A DNA stretch of 64,000 nt from Stappia sediminis (lineage in GTDB: Bacteria > Pseudomonadota > Alphaproteobacteria > Rhizobiales > Stappiaceae), in the NCBI RefSeq assembly GCF_009826895.1, contig NZ_WUMV01000002.1:496001-560000 (forward strand), written 5' to 3'. Position 1 is the stretch's first letter. The number at the start of each line of letters is the position of its first letter. The position numbers and the translations under genes were made by a program. Below, piece after piece: positions 26,842-35,767 of the stretch. The notes beneath the pieces were generated by a model, which saw only the letters and a list, made by a program, of their open reading frames with translations, was not told the DNA's origin and did not search any database.

Positions 26842-28883
26842 CGGATGGGGTGCACAATCGTGCTCGCCCGGCCCGGGCCCCGACAGCGGGTCTAAGCGGC
26901 TTCCCATCCTTTTCGGCGGTCTTCTGGATAGGGCTTTTTCTTGTCACCTGGGCGCTGTCGACATGGTCGTTTGCGCTTTACAAGACGTTCGATGCGCGCT
27001 GGATCATCCGCTATCCCAAGAAGCTTGAAATTCCCCTCGATACATGGATTTCCAACGCAACCAACTGGCTTGTCGAGGATTTGAATTTCGGGTTCTTCAC
27101 CTTTCGCGATGTTACGCGTTTCATCTCCGCCATTATCGAAGCGCCTTACGACATCATGCGTTCATTGCTGGTCGACGGCTTCATGATCGGGCAGGGGCAG
27201 CAGGCGATTGACGTCGCGCCGCCACTCAGTTGGATCGCGATTATCTCAATTGCCGTTTCGCTTGCACTTTATGCAAAGGACCGGTGGCTTGCCATTCTGG
27301 TTGGCGTTTGCTTTGCCTATCTCGCTGCCTTCGGACAGTGGGATAGCGCCATGGTTACACTGGCTTCGGTGCTGATAGCCGTTCCCATCGGTGTTGCCGG
27401 GGGGCTTGCGCTTGGCATCGTCGCCTACCGGCTGCCGGCGTTCGAACGGATGTTGCGTCCCGTTCTGGACCTGATGCAGACCGTGCCTGTCTTCGCCTAT
27501 CTCGTGCCTATTCTGGTGCTGTTCGGCTTTGGCCCCGTGGCCGCGTTGATCGCAACCGTGATCTACGCCATGCCGCCGATGGTGCGCATCTCGACAGTGG
27601 CGCTCCATTCGGTGCCCGAAGAGGTGATCGAGGCAGGTCGCATGGTCGGGTGCCGGCGCGGTCAGCTCATGTGGAAGGTCCTGATCCCGACCGCAATGCC
27701 GTCTCTCATGGTTGGCGTCAACCAGGTCATCATGCTTACCCTCAATATGGTGATTATCGCATCGATGATCGGAGCAGGCGGGCTTGGCTACGACGTTTTG
27801 ACGGCGTTGCGACGCCTCGACATCGGCGGCGGCATAGAGGCGGGGCTCGCCATCGTCGTAATGGCCATCGCGCTGGACCGTCTAAGTCAGGCATTCGCCG
27901 TAAGGCGCGTGCGCCCGCACCTGGATCCGCAGCTGCCTTTTCACAAACGCCATCCCGTTTTTACGCTTGTCGTTGCAATTGCTGTCTTTACGACACTCGC
28001 GGGCGCCTATCTTCCGGCATTTCGTGAATATCCGGCAAGGCTGACTTTGACCACGGGAACGTTCTGGAACTCCACAATCGAGTGGATCAACGTCAATTTC
28101 TTCGATTCGATCGAGGCCGTAAAAACTGTCCTGCTGAACGTCCTGCTGCTTCCGGTAAAGCGGTTCTTCACAGGCATTCCATGGGCTTGGGGTATCGTTG
28201 TGGTCGGCCTGGCGGCGGCGCGCATATGCGGCTGGAAGCTTGGCGTCATGGCGGCGGCGATGACTTTTTTCATCGCCGCATCCGGCCTTTGGCGCGAGGC
28301 GATGACCACCGTCTACCTTTGTTCGGTTTCAGTGTTGATCGCGAGCGTGATCGGTATCCCGCTGGGCATTTGGGCCGGTCAGAATCCAAGAGCCAACTCG
28401 GTCATCGGTGCGATGATCGACACGCTGCAGACGTTGCCTAGTTTCGTTTATCTTATCCCGGTGGTGATGCTTTTCCGTGTGGGCGATTTTTCGGCGATGA
28501 TAGCGGTTGTGCTTTATGCGCTGGCGCCGGCCGTGCGTTACGCCGCGCACGGGATCCGCTCGGTCGATGAAGAGTTGATAGAAGCCGGAAAGGTGTCCGG
28601 CTGCACCAGCCGCCAGATCCTTTGGCGGATCAAGTTGCCTCTCGCTGCGCCGTCGCTTCTCCTGGGCCTGAACCAGACCATCATGCTGGCGATTTCGATG
28701 CTCGTCATAACGGCGCTCGTCGGCACGCGCGACCTCGGTCAGGAGGTCTATATCGCTCTCACCAAGGCCAACATAGGCCAGGGCATCGTCGCCGGCCTTT
28801 CGGTGGCCTTCATCGCGATCATCGCGGATCGGGTGGTCACGGCGCTTGCACGGTCCTCTCAACAAAAGCTGGGGCTGACATGA
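26838..28883 (+). CDS. Glycine betaine-type ABC permease, tandem-duplicated (two permease domains)
   Basis: A 681-residue membrane protein, about twice the size of a typical ProW permease. Each half carries a BPD transporter domain with its EAA loop: EEVIEAGRMVGCRRGQLMW in the first and EELIEAGKVSGCTSRQILWR in the second. These are followed by homologous helices (VGVNQVIMLTLNMVIIASM and LGLNQTIMLAISMLVITAL). The halves join near residue 360. A single chain thus likely supplies both membrane subunits that normally dimerise. Start and stop overlap neighbouring genes by four bases on each side, so coupling is tight. Confidence 0.9.
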   Translation: MTDGVHNRARPARAPTAGLSGFPSFSAVFWIGLFLVTWALSTWSFALYKTFDARWIIRYPKKLEIPLDTWISNATNWLVEDLNFGFFTFRDVTRFISAIIEAPYDIMRSLLVDGFMIGQGQQAIDVAPPLSWIAIISIAVSLALYAKDRWLAILVGVCFAYLAAFGQWDSAMVTLASVLIAVPIGVAGGLALGIVAYRLPAFERMLRPVLDLMQTVPVFAYLVPILVLFGFGPVAALIATVIYAMPPMVRISTVALHSVPEEVIEAGRMVGCRRGQLMWKVLIPTAMPSLMVGVNQVIMLTLNMVIIASMIGAGGLGYDVLTALRRLDIGGGIEAGLAIVVMAIALDRLSQAFAVRRVRPHLDPQLPFHKRHPVFTLVVAIAVFTTLAGAYLPAFREYPARLTLTTGTFWNSTIEWINVNFFDSIEAVKTVLLNVLLLPVKRFFTGIPWAWGIVVVGLAAARICGWKLGVMAAAMTFFIAASGLWREAMTTVYLCSVSVLIASVIGIPLGIWAGQNPRANSVIGAMIDTLQTLPSFVYLIPVVMLFRVGDFSAMIAVVLYALAPAVRYAAHGIRSVDEELIEAGKVSGCTSRQILWRIKLPLAAPSLLLGLNQTIMLAISMLVITALVGTRDLGQEVYIALTKANIGQGIVAGLSVAFIAIIADRVVTALARSSQQKLGLT

Positions 28884-29755
28884 ATGGGCTGGAACAAGCC
28901 ATAGCAAGAGCGCGGGCACTGCCTTGCTGGAGCGACCCGCGAGAGATCGAACCGCTTGAGGGCGGTATAACAAATCTTAATCTGACGCTGATGGACCGGG
29001 GCCGAAAATACGTCGTTCGCTTCGGAGACGATATCCCCGAACACGGCGTGATGCGGTTCAACGAACTTGCAATCAGCCGTGCCGCGGCAGCGGCCGGGAT
29101 TTCGCCGGCGGTGCATCATGTCGAAGCCGGCATTCTCGTGCTTGAATTCGTAGAGGCCGCGCCGCTGGCCGAAACGGATCTACACGACCAGGCTACGCTT
29201 GAGGATGTGGCACACCTCATTGCCCGGGCGCACCGTGAGGTTACAGCGCTCGCGCGTGGTCCGATCGTGACGTTCTGGGTGTTCCATATCCTTCGCGACT
29301 ACGCGGGATTTTTATCCAGCCGAAATTCTCCCCACGTTTCCAAGCTCCCACGGCTGATGCAGGAAGCCGAAAATCTCGAAAAAGCCGTCGGCAAGGTTGA
29401 TCTGGTGCTTGGGCACAACGACCTTTTGCCCGCGAATATTCTGCGAGGAGAAGATCGGTTCTGGCTCGTGGACTGGGAATACGGCGGCTTCAACTCGCCG
29501 CTGTTCGATCTCGGCGGTCTTGCGACCAATTGCGGCCTGCCGGATGAGGCAGAGCGGTTCCTGCTCAAGACCTATTTCGGTGCGGAGCCGGACGCCGGCC
29601 TGAAGCAGAGCTACAATGCGATGAAATGCGCCTCTCTGCTGCGCGAGACGATGTGGAGCATGGTATCTGAACTCACGTCCTCCATCGAATTCGATTATCG
29701 CGCCTATACAGATTCCAATCTCGACCGTTACCGGCGGGCTTACGAAAAGCTTTGA
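28880..29755 (+). CDS. Choline/ethanolamine-kinase-like phosphotransferase (APH fold), copy 2
   Basis: A 291-residue kinase-like protein related to the gene at 22804-23733. N-lobe: PLEGGITNLNLTLMDRGRKYVVRFGDD. Brenner motif: LVLGHNDLLPANIL. Metal loop: FWLVDWEYGGFNSPLFDLGG. It overlaps the permease stop by four bases, so it is made with the transporter and could trap the imported compound by phosphorylation. That role is inferred from position and family. Two different kinases in one cluster suggest either two substrates or two steps. Confidence 0.82.
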   Translation: MNGLEQAIARARALPCWSDPREIEPLEGGITNLNLTLMDRGRKYVVRFGDDIPEHGVMRFNELAISRAAAAAGISPAVHHVEAGILVLEFVEAAPLAETDLHDQATLEDVAHLIARAHREVTALARGPIVTFWVFHILRDYAGFLSSRNSPHVSKLPRLMQEAENLEKAVGKVDLVLGHNDLLPANILRGEDRFWLVDWEYGGFNSPLFDLGGLATNCGLPDEAERFLLKTYFGAEPDAGLKQSYNAMKCASLLRETMWSMVSELTSSIEFDYRAYTDSNLDRYRRAYEKL

Positions 29756-29905
29756 TATTTCCAGGTTGGAGCGAGACGGGCTATTGCGGCGGATGCGATC
29801 GAGGCATCTATCGACCGCGAGAAGGCACTTCATGCGGGTCTCGGGTGCTTGTGAACGCCCTTTTGTAGAGAACCTGCTGGCTATCGCTCCTTTCGATGAT
29901 CCGCT

Positions 29906-30163
29906 TTACAGAAACCGCTCGAACGATACGCCCATTTCCCTGTCGTTTCGCCATTTAACAAGCGCCATGACGTGGATGTCCTCGTTGACGATCCTGAATT
30001 CGAACTCCGTAGGAATACCGATGGTGCTCTCAAGCTTCAGCCGTGCGCCCGTATCCGAAAGATTGCGGACCATGCAATCGTAAACGGACGTGCCGTTAAT
30101 GATGATCTTGCCGCCTTTGATGGTGCGGCGGCGAGGAGCTATTCGGCGATCTTGCTCCGACAT
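29906..30163 (-). CDS. Small PilZ-domain protein
   Basis: About 85 residues forming one PilZ domain: RRIAPRRRTIKGGKI supplies the Arg-rich c-di-GMP loop (RRxxxR), and CMVRNLSDTGARLKLES the (D/N)xSxxG motif. The rest is beta-rich (EFEFRIVNEDIHVMALVKW). The ATG at 30163 has GGAGAG upstream; an in-frame ATG at 30229 would add 22 residues. PilZ domains bind cyclic di-GMP and act as effectors. Its target is not evident, though DksA-like and PilZ genes are neighbours on the same strand. Confidence 0.85.
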   Translation of the reverse strand: MSEQDRRIAPRRRTIKGGKIIINGTSVYDCMVRNLSDTGARLKLESTIGIPTEFEFRIVNEDIHVMALVKWRNDREMGVSFERFL

Positions 30164-30262
30164 TCTGCTCTCCAACATCCCTGAACCTGTACCGTTTTTC
30201 TTGGTATCCCGTTTGCGGTCAAGTGCCATCCAAAAGCTTGAGAAATCGCAAATGCAATTCGT

Positions 30263-30607
30263 TCAGTTTTCCTTCGCTCCTGCGCAGTGAATGCAGAGGC
30301 TCGCGGACGGGTCGATTTCAAGACGCTTATGCGCGATTTCCTCGCCGCATTCCTGGCAATATCCGTAGTCGCCGGTCGCAATCCGGGCTAACGCAGCGTC
30401 GATTCGCTGAAGTTCGAGGTTTCTGCTACGTTCCGATGCCTGCGCCATGGCTTGCATCTGCAGCGAATCCATTCTCGAAAGACGCCCGACCGATTGCTGA
30501 TCGAGATCTACCGTCGAGCGCGAATCTTCGGAGATTTCGCTGAGGCGCTTGATCTCTTGCATGCGATCAACAAGTCGTGTTTTCGCGGCATCGATATCGA
30601 TCGTCAT
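30263..30607 (-). CDS. TraR/DksA-family zinc-finger protein
   Basis: About 114 residues. A coiled-coil N-terminal part (RLVDRMQEIKRLSEISEDS) precedes the C-terminal four-Cys zinc finger CQECGEEIAHKRLEIDPSA / CIHCAG. This is the DksA/TraR layout, acting on the secondary channel of RNA polymerase. It is shorter than E. coli DksA (151 residues). The ATG at 30607 has AGGAAGG ahead of it. It is one of the small DksA-like paralogues common in Hyphomicrobiales. Confidence 0.88.
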   Translation of the reverse strand: MTIDIDAAKTRLVDRMQEIKRLSEISEDSRSTVDLDQQSVGRLSRMDSLQMQAMAQASERSRNLELQRIDAALARIATGDYGYCQECGEEIAHKRLEIDPSASLCIHCAGAKEN

Positions 30608-30773
30608 CCGTACCTTCCTGATCGCCAAGCTCAGGTGAATGCCGCAGCTTAGCCGAAATAGCACCGGTTCGTCACGGAGTTGACACGACAATCGCGATCC
30701 TTCAAAGCCGTTTGCGGGCGAAGGCGATTTCCGCCGGAGCAACACCTATTGGTCGGCCGGGAGCGTGAAACGG

Positions 30774-31352
30774 ATGGCATATCTCGTCTTGGGGCTGGTT
30801 CTCTTTCTCGGCGCACACAGCTTGCCGATGTTCGCGGCGGCCGAATCCGGCTTGAGAACGCGGCTTGGCGAAGGCCCGTTCAAGGGTATCCACTCTCTGA
30901 TTTCCGCAGTCGGCATTGTTCTAATCGTGATTGGATATGGCCAAGCGCGGGCCGCCGGGCCGGCGTTACTTTACGATCCGCCGGTGTGGATGGCGCATCT
31001 GGTGATGTTGCTGATGCTTCCTGTATTCGTGCTGATCCTTTCGACATATCTGCCGGGAAGGATAAAGGCGGCGGCGAAGCACCCGACGATCCTTGCGGTC
31101 AAGATCTGGGCCTTTGCGCATTTGCTGGCGAACGGCGACGCCGCTTCCGTACTGTTGTTCGGCGCGTTTCTGGGCTGGGCAGTTGCCGACCGCATTTCGC
31201 TCAAGCGCCGGGGCAAGCTTGGTGGCGTGGCGCCGGGAGAAGGTTCGCCGAAGAACGACATAACGGCGATTGTCGGCGGACTTGCGGTCTATGCGCTGTT
31301 CGTCTGGCAGCTTCACTCCTGGTTGATTGGCGTGCCGATACTGCAGGGCTGA
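30774..31352 (+). CDS. NnrU-family membrane protein
   Basis: A 192-residue protein with six or so hydrophobic helices (YLVLGLVLFLGAHSLPMFA, SAVGIVLIVIGYGQAR, MLLMLPVFVLILSTYLPG, IVGGLAVYALFVWQLHSW). It matches the NnrU/YjiY-like family, named from nitrite/nitric oxide reductase gene neighbourhoods. Members are conserved in Hyphomicrobiales away from denitrification genes, as here. Function is unproven. The ATG at 30774 is chosen over GTG 30765. Confidence 0.85.
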   Translation: MAYLVLGLVLFLGAHSLPMFAAAESGLRTRLGEGPFKGIHSLISAVGIVLIVIGYGQARAAGPALLYDPPVWMAHLVMLLMLPVFVLILSTYLPGRIKAAAKHPTILAVKIWAFAHLLANGDAASVLLFGAFLGWAVADRISLKRRGKLGGVAPGEGSPKNDITAIVGGLAVYALFVWQLHSWLIGVPILQG

Positions 31353-31550
31353 ATTAGCACTGTATTTTGCGTGAAAATTCTGGCATTCCGTGCCTCGCCT
31401 CACTGCCGCCATCAATGCGTTGGAGGGAGGGGCGCTGTTCGTTTGCCAGCGACAGCACGAGTGGATACTGTGACGCGCCGCGCAGGAAGCGGTGCGGCGG
31501 TACAACGGGCCGTGTGAAACGGCTTCAACCGGATTGGGAATACTGAGCGC

Positions 31551-32225
31551 ATGTCCGATATTTTCCGCGAGGTCGACGAGGAAATCAGGCGCGAGCGATA
31601 TAAATCGCTTTGGGATCGATTTGGTCCTTACGTCATCGGCGTGGCGGTGCTGATCGTCGTGGCAACCGCCGGATATCGGGGCTGGCAATATTGGCAGGCC
31701 ACCGCGGCCCAGGAGGCTGGCGACCGGTTCATTCAGGCGATCAGCCTGTCTGACGAGGACCAGCAGCAGGAAGCGATCGCGCAATTGAACGGCCTGAGCG
31801 ATGCGACTGGCGGATATCCGCTGCTTTCGCGCATGCGCAAGGCGACGGACCTTGCCCTGTCGGGCCAGAAGGAGGAAGCGCTGGCCGAGTTCGACGCGGT
31901 TGCCGCCGATAGTTCCAACGATCCGGTTTACCGTGATCTTGCCGCATTGCGGGGCGGTTATATCGCCATGGAACTTGAGGACTATGCCGGCGTGGCGGAT
32001 CGTCTGGAGAAACTGACGGGAGATACCAATCCCTGGCGGTTTCTCGCGCGCGAAGCGCTCGCATTTTCCGCCTGGAAGAACGGTGACAATGCCGGCGCGC
32101 GCAAATGGCTGGAAGGTGTCGTGGACGCCGAGGGCGTGCCGGCGGAGGTTGGCAGCCGCGCGAGCCTCCTCCTCGATCTCTTGAATGCCTCCGAAGGTAC
32201 GCCGGAAAAAGGAAACAATTCGTGA
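31551..32225 (+). CDS. YfgM-like TPR membrane protein (ancillary SecYEG factor family)
   Basis: A 224-residue protein with one N-terminal transmembrane helix (GPYVIGVAVLIVVATAGYRGWQ, residues ~22-45) and a periplasmic TPR-like domain. This is the YfgM/CcmH-like architecture that in Enterobacteria associates with SecYEG and PpiD. It is the first gene of a likely operon with bamB, whose GTG start overlaps its stop by four bases, and then der. The pairing with an outer-membrane assembly factor fits a role in export or envelope assembly. Confidence 0.88.
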   Translation: MSDIFREVDEEIRRERYKSLWDRFGPYVIGVAVLIVVATAGYRGWQYWQATAAQEAGDRFIQAISLSDEDQQQEAIAQLNGLSDATGGYPLLSRMRKATDLALSGQKEEALAEFDAVAADSSNDPVYRDLAALRGGYIAMELEDYAGVADRLEKLTGDTNPWRFLAREALAFSAWKNGDNAGARKWLEGVVDAEGVPAEVGSRASLLLDLLNASEGTPEKGNNS

Positions 32226-33589
32226 CGCGCGCTGCCTATCATAGACGGCCGGTCCAAACGGCTTTGGTCGTCTCCTTCGCGCTGATGCTCGCAGGTTGCG
32301 GAACCGTCTCCGATTTCGCGGATTCGGTGAACCCGTTCTCCTCAAAGGAGAAGATCCTGCCGGGCGAGCGTCAGGCTCTGTTCGATGTCGAGAACAACCC
32401 GGCTCAGATTTCCGGGCAGGAAGCTTCGCTCGGGCCGGCCAGCGGTGGTCAGTCCTGGCCTCAGGCCGGGGGCGATGCCAGCAACAATCCGGGCAATGTC
32501 GCCGTTTCGGCATCGGGTGCTCGCGCCTGGCGGGCGTCGCTCGGTTCTTCCGGCGGGGGCATCGGCAGCTTCGTTTCTTCGCCCATGCGCCTCGCCGCGC
32601 GTCCGGTCTCCGATGGTGGGCGCATCTTCGTCTACAAGCAGGACGGCACGGTGGTGGCCCTCTCTGCAGGTAATGGCGGACGTGTCTGGTCGCGTAGCCT
32701 TCGCCCCGAAAATGAGCGCGATGTCGCGGCAGGCGGCGGCGTGGCGACCGACAATGGCGGTGTTTTCGTCGCCACCGGTTACGGCCAGCTTGCCGCGTTG
32801 AATGCGGCCAATGGCGCCGTGCTTTGGACGGTCGATCTCGACGCTCCGGCGCGTGAGGCGCCGACCGCGGCCAGTGGCCATGTCTTCGTCGTTACGCAAA
32901 ACAATGAAGTCGTTGCCGTTTCGCAGGAAGATGGGTCCGAGAAATGGACTTTTTCCGGAATTCCCGAAACCGGCGGTGTATTGTCGGCGGCAAACCCGGC
33001 TGTCTCGGGCGGTACGGTCGTGTTTCCGTCCTCTTCCGGTGAAGTGCTTGCCATGGACATCGAGAAGGGCGAGCCGAAGTGGATTGACGGCGTATCGCGT
33101 TCCTACCGTACGCGTGCCGTTTCCGGCTTGGTCGATGTTGCGGGAAGCCCCGTCATTGCCGATGGCCTGGTCTTCACCGTCGGTGTCGCGGGGCGCGTGA
33201 TAGCGACCGATCTAAAGACGGGAGAGCGCAGGTGGGAGCTTGACTACGGTTCGGTCCACACTCCAGTTACTTCCGGCAATGCGCTTTTCCTGATAGATCT
33301 CGACGACAATCTCGTCGCGATCGAGCGCAAGTCCGGAACGCCGCTCTGGCAGCTTCCCCTACCGCAGCCGGAAGATGATGACGACCGGGCGAATTGGGCC
33401 GGACCGATCCTGGCGAGTGGAACGCTTCTCGCATTTTCCAGCGACGGTCGGATTGCGCGGGTGGATGCCAAAACGGGCCGCCTTCAGGACACGCGCGAAA
33501 CCTCGGTCGATATCTACGTAAGCCCGATCGTTGCGGGCGGGCGCATTGTTGCCGTGTCGTCCAAGGGCGAAGTGGTAGCGTTCAACTGA
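32222..33589 (+). CDS. bamB: Outer membrane protein assembly factor BamB (lipoprotein)
   Basis: A 455-residue secreted lipoprotein. A lipobox LMLAGCGTV places the lipidated Cys near residue 26. The rest is an eight-bladed PQQ-like beta propeller with recurring blades such as DGGRIFVYKQDGTVVALS, GGVFVATGYGQLAALNA and GHVFVVTQNNEVVAVS. BamB helps BamA insert outer-membrane beta barrels. The GTG start at 32222 overlaps the yfgM stop (GTGA). An insertion of acidic-Pro linker precedes the first blade. Confidence 0.92.
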   Translation: MTRAAYHRRPVQTALVVSFALMLAGCGTVSDFADSVNPFSSKEKILPGERQALFDVENNPAQISGQEASLGPASGGQSWPQAGGDASNNPGNVAVSASGARAWRASLGSSGGGIGSFVSSPMRLAARPVSDGGRIFVYKQDGTVVALSAGNGGRVWSRSLRPENERDVAAGGGVATDNGGVFVATGYGQLAALNAANGAVLWTVDLDAPAREAPTAASGHVFVVTQNNEVVAVSQEDGSEKWTFSGIPETGGVLSAANPAVSGGTVVFPSSSGEVLAMDIEKGEPKWIDGVSRSYRTRAVSGLVDVAGSPVIADGLVFTVGVAGRVIATDLKTGERRWELDYGSVHTPVTSGNALFLIDLDDNLVAIERKSGTPLWQLPLPQPEDDDDRANWAGPILASGTLLAFSSDGRIARVDAKTGRLQDTRETSVDIYVSPIVAGGRIVAVSSKGEVVAFN

Positions 33590-33612
33590 ACCTAATCTGA
33601 AAAGGCCCTTCC

Positions 33613-35013
33613 GTGGTTGCTAAGGTTGCGATTGTCGGCCGGCCGAATGTCGGCAAGTCGACGCTGTTCAATCGTCTTGTCGGCAAGCGTCTTGCCCTTG
33701 TTGATGACACTCCCGGCGTCACGCGTGACCGCCGGGTTGGAGAAGCGCGTCTAGGCGACCTGAAGTTTCAGGTGATCGACACGGCGGGGCTTGAGGAAGC
33801 TGCGGCGCATTCTCTCGAAGGGCGGATGCGCAAGCAAACCGAAGAGGCGATTGGCGATGCCGACGTCGCGCTTTTCGTCATCGATGCGCGTTCAGGCCTG
33901 ACGCCGACGGATGAGACGTTCGCCGATCTCCTGCGTAAATCACCGACGCCCGTACTGCTGCTTGCCAACAAGGCCGAGGGACGGGCGGGGGAAGGCGGTC
34001 TGCTTGAGGCCTATTCGCTGGGCCTCGGCGATCCGATCGCCATATCGGCCGAACATGGCGAGGGCCTTGCCGATCTCTACGACGTCCTTCGTCCCGTCGT
34101 CGATGCGGCGAAGGAGCGGGAGGGCGGCGACGCTGCCGTCGCCGAGACGGATGTCGACGTTGATGACGTCGATGAGCGTGCTCCTGCCGGGTCTGCCGAG
34201 CGGCCGTTGAGGATCGCGATTGTCGGGCGGCCCAATGCAGGCAAGTCGACGTTGATCAATCGTATCCTCGGCGAGGAACGGCTTCTAACCGGTCCGGAGG
34301 CCGGTATCACGCGTGATTCCATCGCTGTCGACTGGGTCTGGAACGACCGGCATGTGAAGCTTTTCGATACGGCAGGCTTGCGTCGCAAGGCCCGCGTACA
34401 GGAAAAGCTCGAAAAGCTTTCCGTTGCAGACGCGCTGCGGGCGGTCCGCTTCGCCGAGGTCGTGATCGTCACGCTCGATGCAACGATATCCTTCGAAAAA
34501 CAGGACCTTCAGATCATCGACCTTGTTGCTCGCGAAGGCCGGGCCGTTGTCATTGCGCTGAACAAATGGGATCTCGTGGAAGATCGCGCCGAGGCCATGC
34601 AGGCGGTACGCGACGCGAGCGAGCGATATCTCAACCAGATTCGCGGCGTTCAGATCGTGACCATGTCCGGGCTGCACGGTCAGGGTCTCGACAAGGTGCT
34701 GGATGCCGCCTTCAAGGCGCATGAGGTCTGGAACCGGCGCGTGTCGACATCGCGGCTGAACCGCTGGCTCGACGGTGTTTTGACCCACCATCCACCGCCG
34801 GCGGCTTCCGGCAGACGGATCAAGCTGCGTTACATGACCCAGCCGAAGACGCGCCCGCCGCATTTCGTGGTTTTCTGCTCAAAGCCCGAAAACCTGCCGG
34901 AAAGCTATACGCGCTATCTGGTGAATGGTCTGCGTGAAACGTTCGACATGCCGGGCACGCCGATCCGCTTGTCCTACCGCAAGGGTGACAATCCCTATCA
35001 TTCGAAACGATAG
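33613..35013 (+). CDS. der: Ribosome-biogenesis GTPase Der (EngA)
   Basis: A 466-residue protein with two tandem GTPase domains and a C-terminal KH-like domain. G1 motifs are [13 protein letters not shown] and [13 protein letters not shown], each with DTAG (G3) and NKxD-like G4 (LLANKAEG in the first domain, ALNKWDLV in the second). The KH-like region begins about residue 380 ([12 protein letters not shown]). Der is needed for 50S subunit assembly. It starts with GTG 24 bases after bamB and converges with the SDR gene. Length and domain order are normal. Confidence 0.95.
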   Translation: MVAKVAIVGRPNVGKSTLFNRLVGKRLALVDDTPGVTRDRRVGEARLGDLKFQVIDTAGLEEAAAHSLEGRMRKQTEEAIGDADVALFVIDARSGLTPTDETFADLLRKSPTPVLLLANKAEGRAGEGGLLEAYSLGLGDPIAISAEHGEGLADLYDVLRPVVDAAKEREGGDAAVAETDVDVDDVDERAPAGSAERPLRIAIVGRPNAGKSTLINRILGEERLLTGPEAGITRDSIAVDWVWNDRHVKLFDTAGLRRKARVQEKLEKLSVADALRAVRFAEVVIVTLDATISFEKQDLQIIDLVAREGRAVVIALNKWDLVEDRAEAMQAVRDASERYLNQIRGVQIVTMSGLHGQGLDKVLDAAFKAHEVWNRRVSTSRLNRWLDGVLTHHPPPAASGRRIKLRYMTQPKTRPPHFVVFCSKPENLPESYTRYLVNGLRETFDMPGTPIRLSYRKGDNPYHSKR

Positions 35014-35026
35014 GCCGCGATTTCTG

Positions 35027-35767
35027 TCAGTTAACAGCGGTAAGGCGTTCTTCGATCAGCGAAAACGTCTCTCCGCTTTCAGTGCAGCTTGGCGTCAGGA
35101 GCGCCAGCAACGCGGGCACGACATCTTCCGGCCGTTGCAGTGTTTCGGGGTTTTCGCCCGGCATTGCCTTGGCGCGCAGCCCGGTGCGTGTCGGGCCGGG
35201 GTCGAAGAGATTGGCGCATACGGCCATGGAGCGTGTCTCGTTCGCGTAGGTGTGAACGAGCGCATCAAGCGCGGCTTTCGTCGTCGCCTGAATGCTCCAG
35301 TACGGCTTGCACTCTTCCGCCATGTCGGAAGTCAGAAACACGGCGCGGCCGGCGTCCGATTGACGAAGCAGCGGGTCCAGCGAGCGTAGCAGACGCCAGT
35401 TGGCCGTTACGTTTATCGCAAGCGCTTCCTCGAAGACCTTGGGCGTTATATGGCCGACCGGGGAAAGCACGCCAAGCACGCCGGCATTGCCAACAAGGAT
35501 GTCGAGCTTTTTCCAGCGCTCGTAAATCGCGGCACCCAAACGGTCGATTGCCTCGAAGTCCTTGAGGTCGAGCGGCACCAGCGTTGCCGATCCGCCTGCC
35601 TTCCGGATCTCGTCGTCAAGTTCTTCCAATCCGCCAACCGTGCGCGCGATCGCGATCACATGTGCACCTTCCGCGCCCAATGCTTTGGCGACCTGGTATC
35701 CGATGCCTCGCGATGCTCCGGTAACGACGGCGACCCGGCCTTCGAAACGTTTTATCGCGCTCATCAT
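35027..35767 (-). CDS. Short-chain dehydrogenase/reductase
   Basis: A 246-residue NAD(P)-dependent SDR. The Rossmann motif is VAVVTGASRGIGYQVAKALG, NNAG-equivalent LVGNAGVLG, and the active-site Tyr/Lys appear in YWSIQATTKAALDAL. The pattern reads Y-x-x-x-K as YWSIQATTK, with the Tyr displaced, so the canonical catalytic triad is not clear. Translation overlaps purF by four bases (ATGA), a linkage also seen in other rhizobia. Substrate unknown. Confidence 0.82.
   Translation of the reverse strand: MMSAIKRFEGRVAVVTGASRGIGYQVAKALGAEGAHVIAIARTVGGLEELDDEIRKAGGSATLVPLDLKDFEAIDRLGAAIYERWKKLDILVGNAGVLGVLSPVGHITPKVFEEALAINVTANWRLLRSLDPLLRQSDAGRAVFLTSDMAEECKPYWSIQATTKAALDALVHTYANETRSMAVCANLFDPGPTRTGLRAKAMPGENPETLQRPEDVVPALLALLTPSCTESGETFSLIEERLTAVN

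Noticed and set aside
30966-32513. 515-residue minus-strand open frame
   Set aside because: Antisense to nnrU, the yfgM-like gene and bamB; composition artefact.
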